A stretch of DNA of 41,974 bases from Geitlerinema sp. BBD 1991-9 (GCA_001657325.1 LWRO01000035.1:1-41974); one strand, 5' to 3'. Positions 8,476 through 16,960 are shown, numbered from the stretch's first letter. Notes: generated by a model not told the origin, from the letters alone. Made by a program: numbers and translations.

Positions 8476-8988
8476 ATGGCCAAAATTGGACTCTTTTACG
8501 GATCGACAACAGGAAATACAGAATCCGCAGCCGAAGCGATTCAAGATGCATTAGGTGGCGATAGCGTTGTCGAAATTTATAATATCGCTGATGTAGATCC
8601 AAGCGATCTCGAAAACTACGAGAATTTGATCGTCGGCTCGTCAACCTGGAATATCGGCGAACTGCAAAGTGATTGGGACGGTTGCTTCGACGAATTAGAC
8701 AACCTAAACCTGAGTGGAAAAAAAGTCGCTTATTTTGGGGTCGGCGATCAAATCGGCTATAGTGATAACTTCCAAGATGCCATGGGTCTGCTCGAAGAGA
8801 AAATTGCTGGACTCGGCGGACAAACCGTTGGATATTGGCCGACAGATGGATACGATTTCAGCGAATCCAAAGCTGTCAAAAATGGAAAGTTTGTTGGACT
8901 GGCTTTAGATGACGACAACCAAGACGATCTGACCGAAGAACGGATTCAACAGTGGGTTGCTCAACTCAAGTCAGAATTTGGGGTTTAA
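8476..8988 (+). CDS. isiB: Flavodoxin IsiB
   Basis: A 170-residue long-chain flavodoxin. The FMN phosphate loop GSTTGNTE is at residues 9-16; the two FMN-flanking loops are STWNIGELQSDW (W near 57) and GDQIGYSDNFQDAMG (Y near 94). Long-chain features (the insertion in the last strand, GYWPTDGYDFSESKAVKNGKF) match cyanobacterial IsiB. It replaces ferredoxin as the PSI electron acceptor when iron is scarce. It lies downstream of isiA and isiA-psaL but after a 580-nt gap holding a possible terminator and promoter, so it may be transcribed separately. The protein is strongly acidic, as expected for flavodoxins. Confidence 0.97.
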   Translation: MAKIGLFYGSTTGNTESAAEAIQDALGGDSVVEIYNIADVDPSDLENYENLIVGSSTWNIGELQSDWDGCFDELDNLNLSGKKVAYFGVGDQIGYSDNFQDAMGLLEEKIAGLGGQTVGYWPTDGYDFSESKAVKNGKFVGLALDDDNQDDLTEERIQQWVAQLKSEFGV

Positions 8989-9042
8989 GCTCGAGTGAGC
9001 TACCCGATTTAAACTAAAGTTTGCCATGTGATTACCTCCTCT

Positions 9043-9076
9043 CTCCCCTTATCTTTATTGAAGGGGGGTTTTTTTT
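9043..9076 (+). terminator. Rho-independent terminator of isiB
   Basis: CTCCCCTT (9043-9050) pairs with AAGGGGGG (9061-9068, one G-T wobble) around a 10-nt loop and is followed by eight T (9069-9076). Classic intrinsic terminator 55 nt after the flavodoxin stop. Confidence 0.85.
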
Positions 9077-9212
9077 ATCGAATGACGCTCGTCAAATCTT
9101 TCAAAAATCAATGTGACAGAACTATATTTTTTAATTGAGAGTATGTCTTGATTGGGGCTATTGGACTTAGAGCGATAAGCAGAATTTATGAGACTCCCAA
9201 ACCCTTGGCGTG

Positions 9213-9234
9213 GGGACGAACGGCCGTTCGTCCC
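9213..9234. repeat. 22-bp perfect palindrome (GGGACGAACGG and its complement)
   Basis: GGGACGAACGG (9213-9223) is followed immediately by CCGTTCGTCCC (9224-9234). Related half-sites of the form GTAGGGGCGAACGG occur at about 21996-22009, so it belongs to a dispersed palindromic repeat family of the kind common in cyanobacterial intergenic DNA. Confidence 0.7.
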
Positions 9235-9544
9235 TACAACGATATTGGTATCGTAAGCCACCCAATTACACAACAATTCCAAAAGAACCTCTTGATTTAA
9301 ATTCTGAATGGATTAGGGTCGATCGTTGAACGATCTTCAAACGTGCTTTAGTGTTACTGTGGAAATCTGGTTGCAAGACACGGTCTGATTAAATCTTGGC
9401 AGCATAGCAAGTTTGTCTAACTATCATTTCACTTGACGGAAGCTGCTACAATTTTTCTATAACTGTTAAGGCTTTTTATATAACTCATTTTTATATAAAA
9501 TTTTCTGATTGTTTGAGTAACAATTACATCGCTTTGAATTCGAC

Positions 9545-9608
9545 GACTAGAGAATTTGACTGTGACTAGAGAATTTGACTGTATCAAATATCATCATCAA
9601 ATATCATC
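9545..9608. repeat. Two adjacent tandem duplications (19 bp x2, 13 bp x2)
   Basis: GACTAGAGAATTTGACTGT occurs at 9545-9563 and again at 9564-9582, immediately followed by ATCAAATATCATC at 9583-9595 and 9596-9608. Both pairs are exact, so they are recent slippage or duplication events. Confidence 0.85.
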
Positions 9609-9751
9609 GAGAAAATTTATATCAAAAGCTTATAACGTTTTTGACTTAATTTTTTAAAGTTTTGATTTTAGTAAATTCACAACTTATTCACATTTTTAAA
9701 TTATAATGATAGAAATAGTATTTTGAGCAAAAGTGAGAGAAATCAAAAAAT

Positions 9752-9922
9752 ATGAATGAATGTCTGTGCTGTTCGTCTCGACTCCTACGTCACGTATCTC
9801 ACGGAAAAGTTTATTGGTTTTGTCCGCAATGCTACGAGAAAATGCCCGATTGTTCCAAAATTCATATTTCTCGTCTCCAGTCAAATTTATCGCTCAAAAT
9901 CAAAGAGTTGACTGAATTCTAG
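9752..9922 (+). CDS. Small Cys-rich (zinc-ribbon-like) protein, 56 aa
   Basis: The frame from ATG at 9752 to TAG at 9920-9922 encodes MNECLCCSSRLLRHVSHGKV, then YWFCPQCYEKMP and a basic tail ending KELTEF. Cysteines at 4, 6 and 7 plus the CPQC pair at 24 and 27 form a zinc-ribbon-like knuckle. The CxCC...YWFCxxCxxxMP pattern looks like a small conserved cyanobacterial family as far as I recall, with no assigned role. A TATAAT hexamer at 9702-9707 could serve as its promoter. There is no strong Shine-Dalgarno sequence. It stands alone between flavodoxin and the histidine kinase, and may be a small regulator or adaptor; this is inference. Confidence 0.65.
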   Translation: MNECLCCSSRLLRHVSHGKVYWFCPQCYEKMPDCSKIHISRLQSNLSLKIKELTEF

Positions 9923-9944
9923 GATTTAGTCATGCAATTCAAAC

Positions 9945-9975
9945 GTCAATCAGCCGACAAAAAAGGTTGATTGAC
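9945..9975. repeat. Hairpin downstream of the small Cys-rich gene
   Basis: GTCAATCAGCC (9945-9955) pairs with GGTTGATTGAC (9965-9975) apart from one wobble, around a 9-nt A-rich loop. No T-run follows on the plus strand, so it is a hairpin of unknown use, possibly stabilising the mRNA end. Confidence 0.5.
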
Positions 9976-10197
9976 CGAGTGAGGCAAACCCGATTGAGCA
10001 TCGATCGAGTAGAACCTAAAGACAGCATCATGCCGAATTTAGTTTGAAAAACTTTCTTTAAAATTCTCTTCGTAGAGATCTTACTTGCCATGAACCTACG
10101 AGATGTTGAACGATGGTGTCAAGCAAGTTTATAAAGCTGGGATAGGGTATCAGTCTTTTGTATCTGTATTCTCACATTTTTTAAGGTGAAATCGATC

Positions 10198-12000
10198 TTA
10201 AACGGGTAACGAGATCGTAAACTCAGTTCCCTGACCTATCTCTGAAGTTACCTCGATCGTTCCTTGATGCTTTTCGACAATCTGATAACAAATAGACAAT
10301 CCTAAACCCGTTCCTTTGCCCACAGGTTTCGTGGTAAAAAACGGATCGAATATTTTCTCTCGAACCGCCAAAGGGATTCCGGGGCCTGTATCGCGAATCC
10401 CGACAAAAACGCGATTGTCAATGTGTTCCGTCCTAATAGAAAGCTGCTTCGGTTGGCTGTTCGCTTCTATCATGGCATCGATCGCGTTTGAAAACAGGTT
10501 CATAAACACCTGATTTAATTGGGCGGGATAGCAGGAAATCGACGGCAAATCCCCATACTGCTTGATGACTTCAACGCCCCGCTTGAGTTGAGATTTGAGA
10601 ATGAGAAGTGTGCTGTCAATGCCTTCGTGCAGCGACGCATCTTTGACCTCAGCTTCGTCTAAGCGAGAGAAATTCCGTAACGATAACACCATTGCCTTAA
10701 TTCGATCGGCTCCCATTTTCATGGAAGAAAGCATTTTGGGAAAATCTTCCCGGATATAGTCGGGGTCGAGATCGTCAATGCGTGTTTGCACATCTGGAGA
10801 AAGTTGAGAACACTTCGCTTGATAAAGGTCGAGGATTTCCAGCAAATCTCGAGCGTACTCTTGGACGTGAATCAGATTACCGTAGATAAAGTTGATAGGA
10901 TTGTTAATTTCGTGAGCAACTCCAGCGACAAGCTGACCCAAACTCGACATTTTTTCAGTTTGAATGAGTTGGGCTTGTGTTTGCTTGAGTTTGTGAAGTG
11001 TTGTGTGCAGTTCCTCGACTCGCTGCTCTGAAATTTGACGAGCGTTTTCTAATTCGTGCGTGTATTCTCCCACCCATTGAACGAGCTGATTGAGCGAGAG
11101 TGCTAAGATTCCCACCTCGTCTTGAGTTGTAACGGTAGCTTGAAGATTGAAATTGGACTCCTGGGTGACTTGCCGAGCAACTTGGGTGACGGCTTGGATG
11201 GGACGAGCAATCCCACGACTGGTATACATGGCAAGTGCTGCAGCAATCGCAACCGACAGCACCATGCTGGCTGTAACAATTTGCAACCGTAGGGCATCAG
11301 CGCGTATTAGTCCGGTGTTGGCTTGCTGCTGTGTTGCCTCTGCCGCTTGGAGAATGCGAATGTGGCTTTCGGAGAGCTTCTCGAACTGGACGTTGAGCTG
11401 AAGCGCTTCTCGATCGAGAAGTGCATTCACAATTCGTTGACGTGCCGCGCGTTCGTTTTCAATCTCGTTCGTTTGCTCGATTTGACTCCAAAGAGATTGG
11501 ATGAATTGCTGATACGCCTCGATCGTCGCAGCATACTCTTCTAAGACTGTTCTAAACTCTGTCGGATCGATGGCTACAAGATCTGGATTGCCATCGATAA
11601 ACTCGTCTAGTTCCGAAAGAACTGTCTGAACCCAAGAAACGTTGCCCAGAAATTCGCTGGTTTCGTACTCGAACCAAATCGAATCCTCGACAACGGCTAC
11701 AAGCTGTTGCGGGTGCGAACGCACCGTCAACACAGCATTATCTAATTCACCAAGCAGGTTTTGCTGTCGATTGGCAACGATCAGTTGATTTTCCGCCTGG
11801 TTTTGGTAGCGATCCCCAACGATCGACCCGATCGCCGTACCCGAAACGGCGAGACCGATCGCAAGAGCATAGCCGTAGCCGATCTTTTGCGCGATGGCCA
11901 GGTTCGCGATCGAGTGCTTGAGCCAACTTAAAATTCCCTTCCTTCCTACAATAGACGTTCTGGGCATTTCGAGATTCCTCTCCCACCTGACATCTAGCAT
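10198..12000 (-). CDS. Membrane sensor histidine kinase (orphan, linked to PhnD-like binding proteins)
   Basis: About 600 residues: TM1 near residues 42-64, a helical periplasmic sensor domain (about 65-240), TM2 near 242-260, HAMP (about 262-315), a coiled coil, HisKA with phospho-His in GVAHEINNP (H about 363), and a HATPase with N-box [16 protein letters not shown] and GKGTGLGLS boxes. All catalytic boxes are intact. Starts: ATG at 12000 has GGAG inside the end of the upstream gene; ATG at 11967 has AGAGGA, and a GTG exists at 12021. It lies directly after two PhnD-like lipoproteins (nearly overlapping the second), so it probably transduces a signal from periplasmic ligand binding. No response regulator is adjacent. 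Confidence 0.93.
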   Translation of the reverse strand: MLDVRWERNLEMPRTSIVGRKGILSWLKHSIANLAIAQKIGYGYALAIGLAVSGTAIGSIVGDRYQNQAENQLIVANRQQNLLGELDNAVLTVRSHPQQLVAVVEDSIWFEYETSEFLGNVSWVQTVLSELDEFIDGNPDLVAIDPTEFRTVLEEYAATIEAYQQFIQSLWSQIEQTNEIENERAARQRIVNALLDREALQLNVQFEKLSESHIRILQAAEATQQQANTGLIRADALRLQIVTASMVLSVAIAAALAMYTSRGIARPIQAVTQVARQVTQESNFNLQATVTTQDEVGILALSLNQLVQWVGEYTHELENARQISEQRVEELHTTLHKLKQTQAQLIQTEKMSSLGQLVAGVAHEINNPINFIYGNLIHVQEYARDLLEILDLYQAKCSQLSPDVQTRIDDLDPDYIREDFPKMLSSMKMGADRIKAMVLSLRNFSRLDEAEVKDASLHEGIDSTLLILKSQLKRGVEVIKQYGDLPSISCYPAQLNQVFMNLFSNAIDAMIEANSQPKQLSIRTEHIDNRVFVGIRDTGPGIPLAVREKIFDPFFTTKPVGKGTGLGLSICYQIVEKHQGTIEVTSEIGQGTEFTISLPV

Positions 12001-12004
12001 TGGC

Positions 12005-12871
12005 CTACTCCAAAAATTCACCTTGTCCGATGGCTCGATATACTTCCCGAATCATGTCGTAGTCCACATCGCTAGCAGGAGCCAGCGATGCACCTTTAAA
12101 TTTCTTAGCCATGGCTTCAGAGGCTAAGATCGCTTCGATCAGTTCGTCCTGGTTGGCGAGCAGGCGAGATCGAATCTCTTCCACCACCTCAGAATTCAGT
12201 TGACTACTGACCACTAAAACATCGCTAGGTAAAAGAGACCCTCCTGCAATGATTGGATAGTCGCTCCTAGATAAGCCTTCGTCTTTCAGAACTTTCTCAT
12301 ATCGGTGAGGAGCGATAAAACGAGCATCAACCTCACCGTTTTTTAACCCCTGAAGGGTATACTTTTCTGACATAACGATGTTGACATCAGATTGCGGATC
12401 TAATCCCGCGTCCATCAGAAGTTTGACTGCACCAATATGGCTACTGGTCGAACCGACTTTATACATATCGATCGTTTTGTCTTTCAAATCGGCCAACGAG
12501 TCAATCCCACTATCGGAACGGACAACGATTATCGAGCGGAAGTCGGGTCGCGTGACTGCGACAACTGGAACGGCCTGTGTTCTAGCTCGAATTACAACGT
12601 ATTCTGACGGCCCTGCCCAAACTAAATCGACACGACCGGACTTCAAGGCGGGCGCTGCGGCCACTAAGTTTTTAACGAGAAAAAACTCGACCTTGGTGTC
12701 TAAAGCGTTCTCGAGTGCAACTCGAAACGGCTCGTAATCGCGCTGCAATTCTTCCATGCTATCCACATCTGTGACCGCAAATTGTAGTGTTTCTAGTTGA
12801 ATGGCAGGAGAATTATCGGAACGACCATTGGGATTATTGGTAGCGACAGTGCAGCCCGTTACAAACAGCAA
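12005..12871 (-). CDS. PhnD-like periplasmic substrate-binding lipoprotein, signal peptide frameshifted
   Basis: A PhnD/SsuA/transferrin-type binding protein with LQFAVTDVDSMEELQRDYEPF, VDLVWAGPSEYVV, TRPDFRSIIVVRSDSGI, LADLKDKTIDMYKVGSTSSH and IREVYRAIGQ. It parallels the neighbour at 12968-13855 over its whole length. The readable frame starts only at a TTG (12869-12871), giving LFVTGC, a lipobox without a basic n-region. The missing piece is present in another frame: ATG at 12898-12900 encodes MKRRNF exactly as in the neighbour, with AGGA upstream, but one nucleotide is missing before the lipobox. Either the gene is inactivated, it starts at TTG without export, or the base is a sequencing error. 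The ligand is unknown (phosphonate, phosphite or another oxyanion). Confidence 0.85.
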   Translation of the reverse strand: MLFVTGCTVATNNPNGRSDNSPAIQLETLQFAVTDVDSMEELQRDYEPFRVALENALDTKVEFFLVKNLVAAAPALKSGRVDLVWAGPSEYVVIRARTQAVPVVAVTRPDFRSIIVVRSDSGIDSLADLKDKTIDMYKVGSTSSHIGAVKLLMDAGLDPQSDVNIVMSEKYTLQGLKNGEVDARFIAPHRYEKVLKDEGLSRSDYPIIAGGSLLPSDVLVVSSQLNSEVVEEIRSRLLANQDELIEAILASEAMAKKFKGASLAPASDVDYDMIREVYRAIGQGEFLE

Positions 12872-12967
12872 AGAATATCCGAAAAATTACGTCGTTTCAT
12901 CAATTTGTCCTGGGTAAATGTAAACAATCTAAAATGAAGTACCACTTAGGATGAGATGCTATTGTTT

Positions 12968-13855
12968 TTAGAGGTAATCGTCCTGTCCGATAGCTCGATA
13001 CACCTCCCGGATCGTGTCGTAATCTGTATCACTTGCCGGAACGAGCTGAGTTCCTTGGAACCGAAAGGCTAAGGTTGCGACAGACAAAATAGCTTGAGTC
13101 AGTTTGTCTTGGTTTTCAAGCAGGCGAGATCGAAGCTCTTCAACAAATTTAGAATCGAGTCGATCGCTAACTACTAAAACATCACTGGGTAACGGCTTTC
13201 CTCGGGCAATTAACGGATACTCACGCTCGGAAGCACCTTCTTGTTCTAGGGCTTGTTCGTATCGATAGGACGTTCTGCTCCAAGCATCAGCTTCACCCGT
13301 TTTTAAAGGGTTCAGGCTATAATCCTTGGACGCGATCGTTTTGATATCGACTTTCGGGTCTAATCCTGCGTTCATCAACAGTTCGATCGCCCCCAAATGG
13401 CTGGCCGTCGATCCCTCCTTCCGAACGTCGATCGTTTTGCCTTTTAAATCTGCTACCGACTCGATTCCGCTATCGGCACGGACAGCAATCACTGTGTAAT
13501 ATTCAGGGCGAGTAATACCGACGATTGGAACTGCTTTGGCTCTGGCACTCAAGACTAAATATTCCGACGCTCCCGACCACACCAGATCTAGCTGACCCGA
13601 CAGCATCGCTGGTGTCGCTGCGAAATAGTTTTCAACGGGGAAAAATTCAACCTCAATGTCCAATATCTCTTCCAGAACAGCTCGAAATGGCTCGTAATCA
13701 CGCTCTAGGTCTTTGAGTTCCTTAGCGTCTGTCACAGCAAATCGTAGCTTTTCCGGCCGAGCAGATGTTGGATTGTTGTTATTGAACTTGCTCGTAGCTG
13801 TCGTGCAACCTGTTATCAAGAGGAGGGAATACCATAAAAAATTTCGTCGTTTCAT
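12968..13855 (-). CDS. PhnD-like periplasmic substrate-binding lipoprotein (intact paralog)
   Basis: A 295-residue lipoprotein: MKRRNFLWYSLLLITGC is a signal peptide with lipobox ITGC (Cys 17). The mature part has the PhnD fold markers LRFAVTDAKELKDLERDYEP, LDLVWSGASEYLVL, TRPEYYTVIAVRADSGI, VADLKGKTIDVRKEGSTASH and TIREVYRAIGQ. It is first of a three-gene minus-strand set with a second PhnD-like protein (gap about 70-95 nt) and a histidine kinase. There are no ABC permease or ATPase genes nearby, so it more likely acts as a periplasmic ligand sensor for the kinase than as a transporter component. Tandem duplication is clear from the shared sequence; ligand unknown. Confidence 0.9.
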   Translation of the reverse strand: MKRRNFLWYSLLLITGCTTATSKFNNNNPTSARPEKLRFAVTDAKELKDLERDYEPFRAVLEEILDIEVEFFPVENYFAATPAMLSGQLDLVWSGASEYLVLSARAKAVPIVGITRPEYYTVIAVRADSGIESVADLKGKTIDVRKEGSTASHLGAIELLMNAGLDPKVDIKTIASKDYSLNPLKTGEADAWSRTSYRYEQALEQEGASEREYPLIARGKPLPSDVLVVSDRLDSKFVEELRSRLLENQDKLTQAILSVATLAFRFQGTQLVPASDTDYDTIREVYRAIGQDDYL

Positions 13856-14499
13856 TGTCTTGAAATAAAATTATACTAAAGGAAAATTTTAGAATGCCAT
13901 CTAATTCGGACATCATCAAAGAAGCTCTACCCACTTAAATATCTTTTGCGATATGCGTTATGTAAAATATTAAATTTCCCGACTTTGATTTGCTTGTACA
14001 CTCAAGCTAAATATTGGTCAAACACAATCCAGCAAATAAAAAGCAAAAAAACAAGTGGCAATCCCGAGTGTTTTTTTATCTACTCAAAATTGCTTGAGAA
14101 GCAATTATTTTGGATTTTCCGAAAATCGGCGATTAGGCGTTAGATATGTAACGGCTTATGGGATCTCATCAGCCTTGTTTGCACCTGGCGATCGTAGTTC
14201 TAGTTTAAAACTATTGCTCGGAATTGACAGTTGTAAATCCACAGAATTTGACTTCCGTACATTTCCCCTTGTTTTTCTGCGTAGTTCTACATAGAAAAAG
14301 AGGCATTTTCAGGAACTTGCACAGTGATTCTGTCCATTGTAGTTTCCAATAAATGTCTCTGAACTCGATATGATTCAGAAAACGGCCTAAACCGAGCCAC
14401 TGATAGCCGCATGGTGAGGCGTTTTCATTGAACATCACTTCAATCGGTCAGGTGCTCGAGAGGTTGGCTACAATTGGGTCATAGTTAATGAAAGTCTGT
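13856..14499. other. Gene-poor region upstream of the PhnD-kinase set
   Basis: 644 nt of AT-rich sequence. It should contain the promoter of the PhnD operon at its left side, but no clear -35/-10 was found. The only open frame with protein-like composition is 14211-14438 on the minus strand (75 codons, including YQWLGLGRFLNHIEF); it has no ribosome site and no recognised family and may be a decayed gene fragment. Confidence 0.4.
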
Positions 14500-15222
14500 T
14501 TAAATAATCGGCTTTGCAATTTTACGTCCGGGCGCAAACAGCGTAAATCCTTCTTGTTGCTCTAGGTAATTTAACAAGCCGACTAAATCTTGATGAATTT
14601 CCGCTAGGCGTTTTCGCCCTTCTAGCTCGTCCACGGTTTTGGCACCGCGTAAGGTTTCGAGTGTCGATCGAATAGATGATGCGTCACTCCAAGGTGACAT
14701 ACTGAGTTGTTGGATAAATTCATACAAGGTCAAACTTTCAAGGGAAATATTCTCAACTTCAGCATCGCTGCTTACTCGTTTGACGACTAGCTTCCCTAAG
14801 TCAATCTGCTCCTGGCGACGAAAACAAAACGGATCTAACTTAGAATTGAGGGTGTCTTGAGAAAAGCGCCAGCGAATTCGGTTTGTATAATCGATGACTT
14901 CTGAATCTCTTGTATAAGGGCCGTATCGAAAAATGTAATATTCCCATCCAAAGAAGTGGGCAATTAAATACAGCGTTTCTTCTGCATATTGCCCGTCAGG
15001 ATAGCGCTCTCTTAAATATTCCAAGCCTTGTAACTCCAAAATATTATAAACTCGGCTTTGGAGTTGATCGCAAGCCACGAGAAATGGATTGATGTAAAGA
15101 GCGGCGATTTTATCTCGCTTGTTGCGTTGTTCTTTTTGATATTGCTGGTTCCACGTCCACACTGCCCAAATTGACGTGAATAAAAAACCGAATATAGATA
15201 GTGCAATATTGATATTTTCCAT
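14500..15222 (-). CDS. Hypothetical protein with N-terminal membrane anchor
   Basis: 240 residues. An N-terminal hydrophobic helix (IALSIFGFLFTSIWAVWTW, residues about 5-23) is followed by a basic stretch QQYQKEQRNKRDK, giving an inside-facing soluble domain of about 215 residues rich in aromatic residues (FFGWEYYIFRYGPYTRDSE) and ending FTLFAPGRKIAKPII. No known domain is recognised; similar single-anchor proteins of unknown function are common in cyanobacteria. It is alone on its strand, with large intergenic gaps on both sides. No function is proposed. Confidence 0.8.
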   Translation of the reverse strand: MENINIALSIFGFLFTSIWAVWTWNQQYQKEQRNKRDKIAALYINPFLVACDQLQSRVYNILELQGLEYLRERYPDGQYAEETLYLIAHFFGWEYYIFRYGPYTRDSEVIDYTNRIRWRFSQDTLNSKLDPFCFRRQEQIDLGKLVVKRVSSDAEVENISLESLTLYEFIQQLSMSPWSDASSIRSTLETLRGAKTVDELEGRKRLAEIHQDLVGLLNYLEQQEGFTLFAPGRKIAKPII

Positions 15223-15307
15223 GAAAATTTAATTTCAAATACCCAACATAAACTGTAAAAAATTTGAGAATCGATCGACAATTTTTTTTAAAATCTATTA
15301 ATTTTTT

Positions 15308-15408
15308 TGGGTGCATCTCACTTTTGCAATCGCAACCCCACCCATCCTCACCTTAGCCAGGGGAGGTGCCGAAGGCGGAGGGGTTACCACGAAATTGAGA
15401 TGCACCCA
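15308..15408. repeat. 101-bp MITE-like element with 13-bp terminal inverted repeats
   Basis: TGGGTGCATCTCA (15308-15320) is repeated inverted as TGAGATGCACCCA (15396-15408). Inside, AACCCC (15334-15339) and GGGGTT (15380-15385) form a second nested arm around a GC-rich core containing GGGGAGGTGCCGAAGGCGGA, a motif widespread in cyanobacterial intergenic repeats. The whole could fold as one long stem-loop. Confidence 0.65.
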
Positions 15409-15697
15409 TTTTTTTCAGTGTATTGAAGTGTTCTGCTAAGATAGTCAAAAAACAGATATGCAAGACTACAATCGAGGTTTTTGCTCGAATTTTAGTTAAA
15501 TTCTTTGATTCTACAAAGTACACTACTGCTAATTTACTATGAGAAATCAGTAAAGTGAGGTTTTTTTCTCAAAAATTAACAATTGACTCAAGTTTATATC
15601 AAAGATAATTTAATCTTTTAATCGATATATTGATATTTTGATGTGCAACTTGCTATTGTAAAATCTGACAATTTTCTTGCCTTTTGCAAAAACTTGC

Positions 15698-15722
15698 AGA
15701 GACGTGCCTCTCACACGTCTCT
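15698..15722 (-). repeat. Hairpin AGAGACGTG/CACGTCTCT after the L,D-transpeptidase-like gene
   Basis: A perfect 9-bp stem with a 7-nt loop, 33 nt downstream of the minus-strand gene at 15755-16960. It belongs to the common cyanobacterial GAGACGTG palindrome class. It may act as a transcription end or mRNA-stabilising structure; no T-run follows. Confidence 0.6.
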
Positions 15723-15754
15723 ATGGGTTTGAGATGCGTTGACGATCGATCGAC

Positions 15755-16960
15755 TCAACGCACGACACCCGAACCGAGTAACGTCACTGTCCAGCGGTGG
15801 CGAGGGTTTGACTGTTCCTGAGATGAATTTTCGAGATGTTGAATAAAGGTAAAAAAGTCTCGATCGTTTTCCGTCACGATGCAACCCGAACTTGCAGTAC
15901 CGGGAAGTGGAAAGTCGAAATCTGGGTGAAAGACGAACGCACCACCGTCGCGGCCGGGTAACCACTGTCGAACAGTTTCGCCCACTGCAATGTAGCCATC
16001 TCGATTTCGATCGAATCCGATCGGAACCTCACCTACCTGCATCAACCCGGTAAAAGAGCGTCCGCGACGCAAGCGCATACCCGATCGCAATTCCCATTTT
16101 TCGACGTGTTGGCCGGTCATCAATTGCGCCGGGCCGCCAAATGGCGCGTGATCGGGATGCGTTCGCAATTCTGCGTTGGATTCTGTGGTGATAGGCGTAC
16201 TGAAACGCACGATCGGACGATCGTTTTCAAATTCCAGCAATACTAATAGGTCGTTGTATTGTGAGGGAAGAACTGCGTTTCCGTTAGGTGTTCCGTCTGG
16301 GTTCACCCCTTTCAACAGCACGATATTGACAGCTCCCGGTTCAGTTTCGAGGTGGTAGTTACGCGATTCCATGTAATCTACGATCGACTGTGCGAGTCGA
16401 TCGAGATTGTTGGTTGGCAACGCATCGCGATTGAATGCGGTTGTGTCGTCAGAGTCTCGGTTTTCGTAGCCGTTGGGGTCGTCGTAAGAATATCGATCTC
16501 GATTTGAAACGGTCTCAGAGTCTCGGTTTTCGTAGCCGTTGGGGTCGTCGTAAGGATATCGATCGATCGGAGTGGGTTCTTCCAACTGGCGATATTCCTC
16601 AAAATTGTCAAAATTGCCCTCGGAATGTTGACTTGGAGAATTGTCAACATTCTCGACATCGATATATCCTTCAGAATATCTCTCAGAATACCCCGCACTG
16701 TTTTCTAAGGTAGGAGGAGTACGGAAGCGGCCGGGAGAGCGGCGGCGAAAGTACGGAGAGGGAATACGACCCGACACGCGATCTTTGAGATATGAATCGG
16801 ATGTTTCGTTCGTGTCAGACCACGAAACTTGCTGTTCTTTCGCAGATGCAGGTAGTGAAATCAGTTCGGCGGCGCACACAGCTAGGAGCGTTCCTAGGGC
16901 AATTTTGACGGTTTTTCGAGCGAACACGACACAAAACCCTCGTTGACGATTGGGGAGCAA
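15755..16960 (-). CDS. Secreted L,D-transpeptidase-like protein
   Basis: About 401 residues. The N-terminus has a basic region, a hydrophobic stretch (IALGTLLAVCAAELISL) and an ASA cleavage site, so it is exported. Residues about 45-190 are low-complexity, acidic and Arg/Tyr-rich with a duplicated DDPNGYENRDS unit. The C-terminal half is structured and ends in FHPDFDFPLPGTASSGCIV, which resembles the His...S-x-G-C active-site motif of YkuD-type L,D-transpeptidases (His, then SSGC). If functional, it would cross-link or modify periplasmic peptidoglycan. The match rests on this motif only, and a related non-enzymatic fold is possible. The first ATG is used; a GTG 11 codons further in is an alternative. 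Confidence 0.7.
   Translation of the reverse strand: MLPNRQRGFCVVFARKTVKIALGTLLAVCAAELISLPASAKEQQVSWSDTNETSDSYLKDRVSGRIPSPYFRRRSPGRFRTPPTLENSAGYSERYSEGYIDVENVDNSPSQHSEGNFDNFEEYRQLEEPTPIDRYPYDDPNGYENRDSETVSNRDRYSYDDPNGYENRDSDDTTAFNRDALPTNNLDRLAQSIVDYMESRNYHLETEPGAVNIVLLKGVNPDGTPNGNAVLPSQYNDLLVLLEFENDRPIVRFSTPITTESNAELRTHPDHAPFGGPAQLMTGQHVEKWELRSGMRLRRGRSFTGLMQVGEVPIGFDRNRDGYIAVGETVRQWLPGRDGGAFVFHPDFDFPLPGTASSGCIVTENDRDFFTFIQHLENSSQEQSNPRHRWTVTLLGSGVVR
16449..16564 (-). repeat. Two 50-bp near-identical direct repeats inside the L,D-transpeptidase-like gene
   Basis: 16449-16498 and 16515-16564 differ at one position and encode the repeated YxYDDPNGYENRDS unit in the low-complexity linker. This is an in-frame duplication (66-bp spacing, 22 codons) that changes linker length. 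Confidence 0.85.

Larger units (their letters stand above)
8989..9751. other. Gene-poor, AT-rich intergenic region after isiB
   Basis: After the isiB terminator, this stretch holds a 22-bp palindrome (9213-9234), two back-to-back tandem duplications (9545-9608) and a -10-like TATAAT (9702-9707) with a distant TTCACA (9676-9681) upstream of the small Cys-rich gene. No further coding sequence is supported. Confidence 0.6.
15223..15754. other. Intergenic region with two palindromic elements
   Basis: 532 nt between two minus-strand genes. It contains the nested inverted-repeat element at 15308-15408 and the hairpin at 15698-15722. The AT-rich middle (15410-15690) shows nothing recognisable. Confidence 0.6.

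Noticed and set aside
9684-9692. TTATTCACA, a consensus DnaA box
   Set aside because: Single site, no cluster, no dnaA/dnaN gene and no origin-like context.
10090-10134. 14-codon frame MNLRDVERWCQASL
   Set aside because: Too short, no ribosome site and no recognisable homology; a transposase remnant is possible but unsupported.
16449-16564. Repeat pair as a CRISPR remnant
   Set aside because: Only two copies, in frame within a coding sequence and encoding a peptide repeat; no cas genes in the window.
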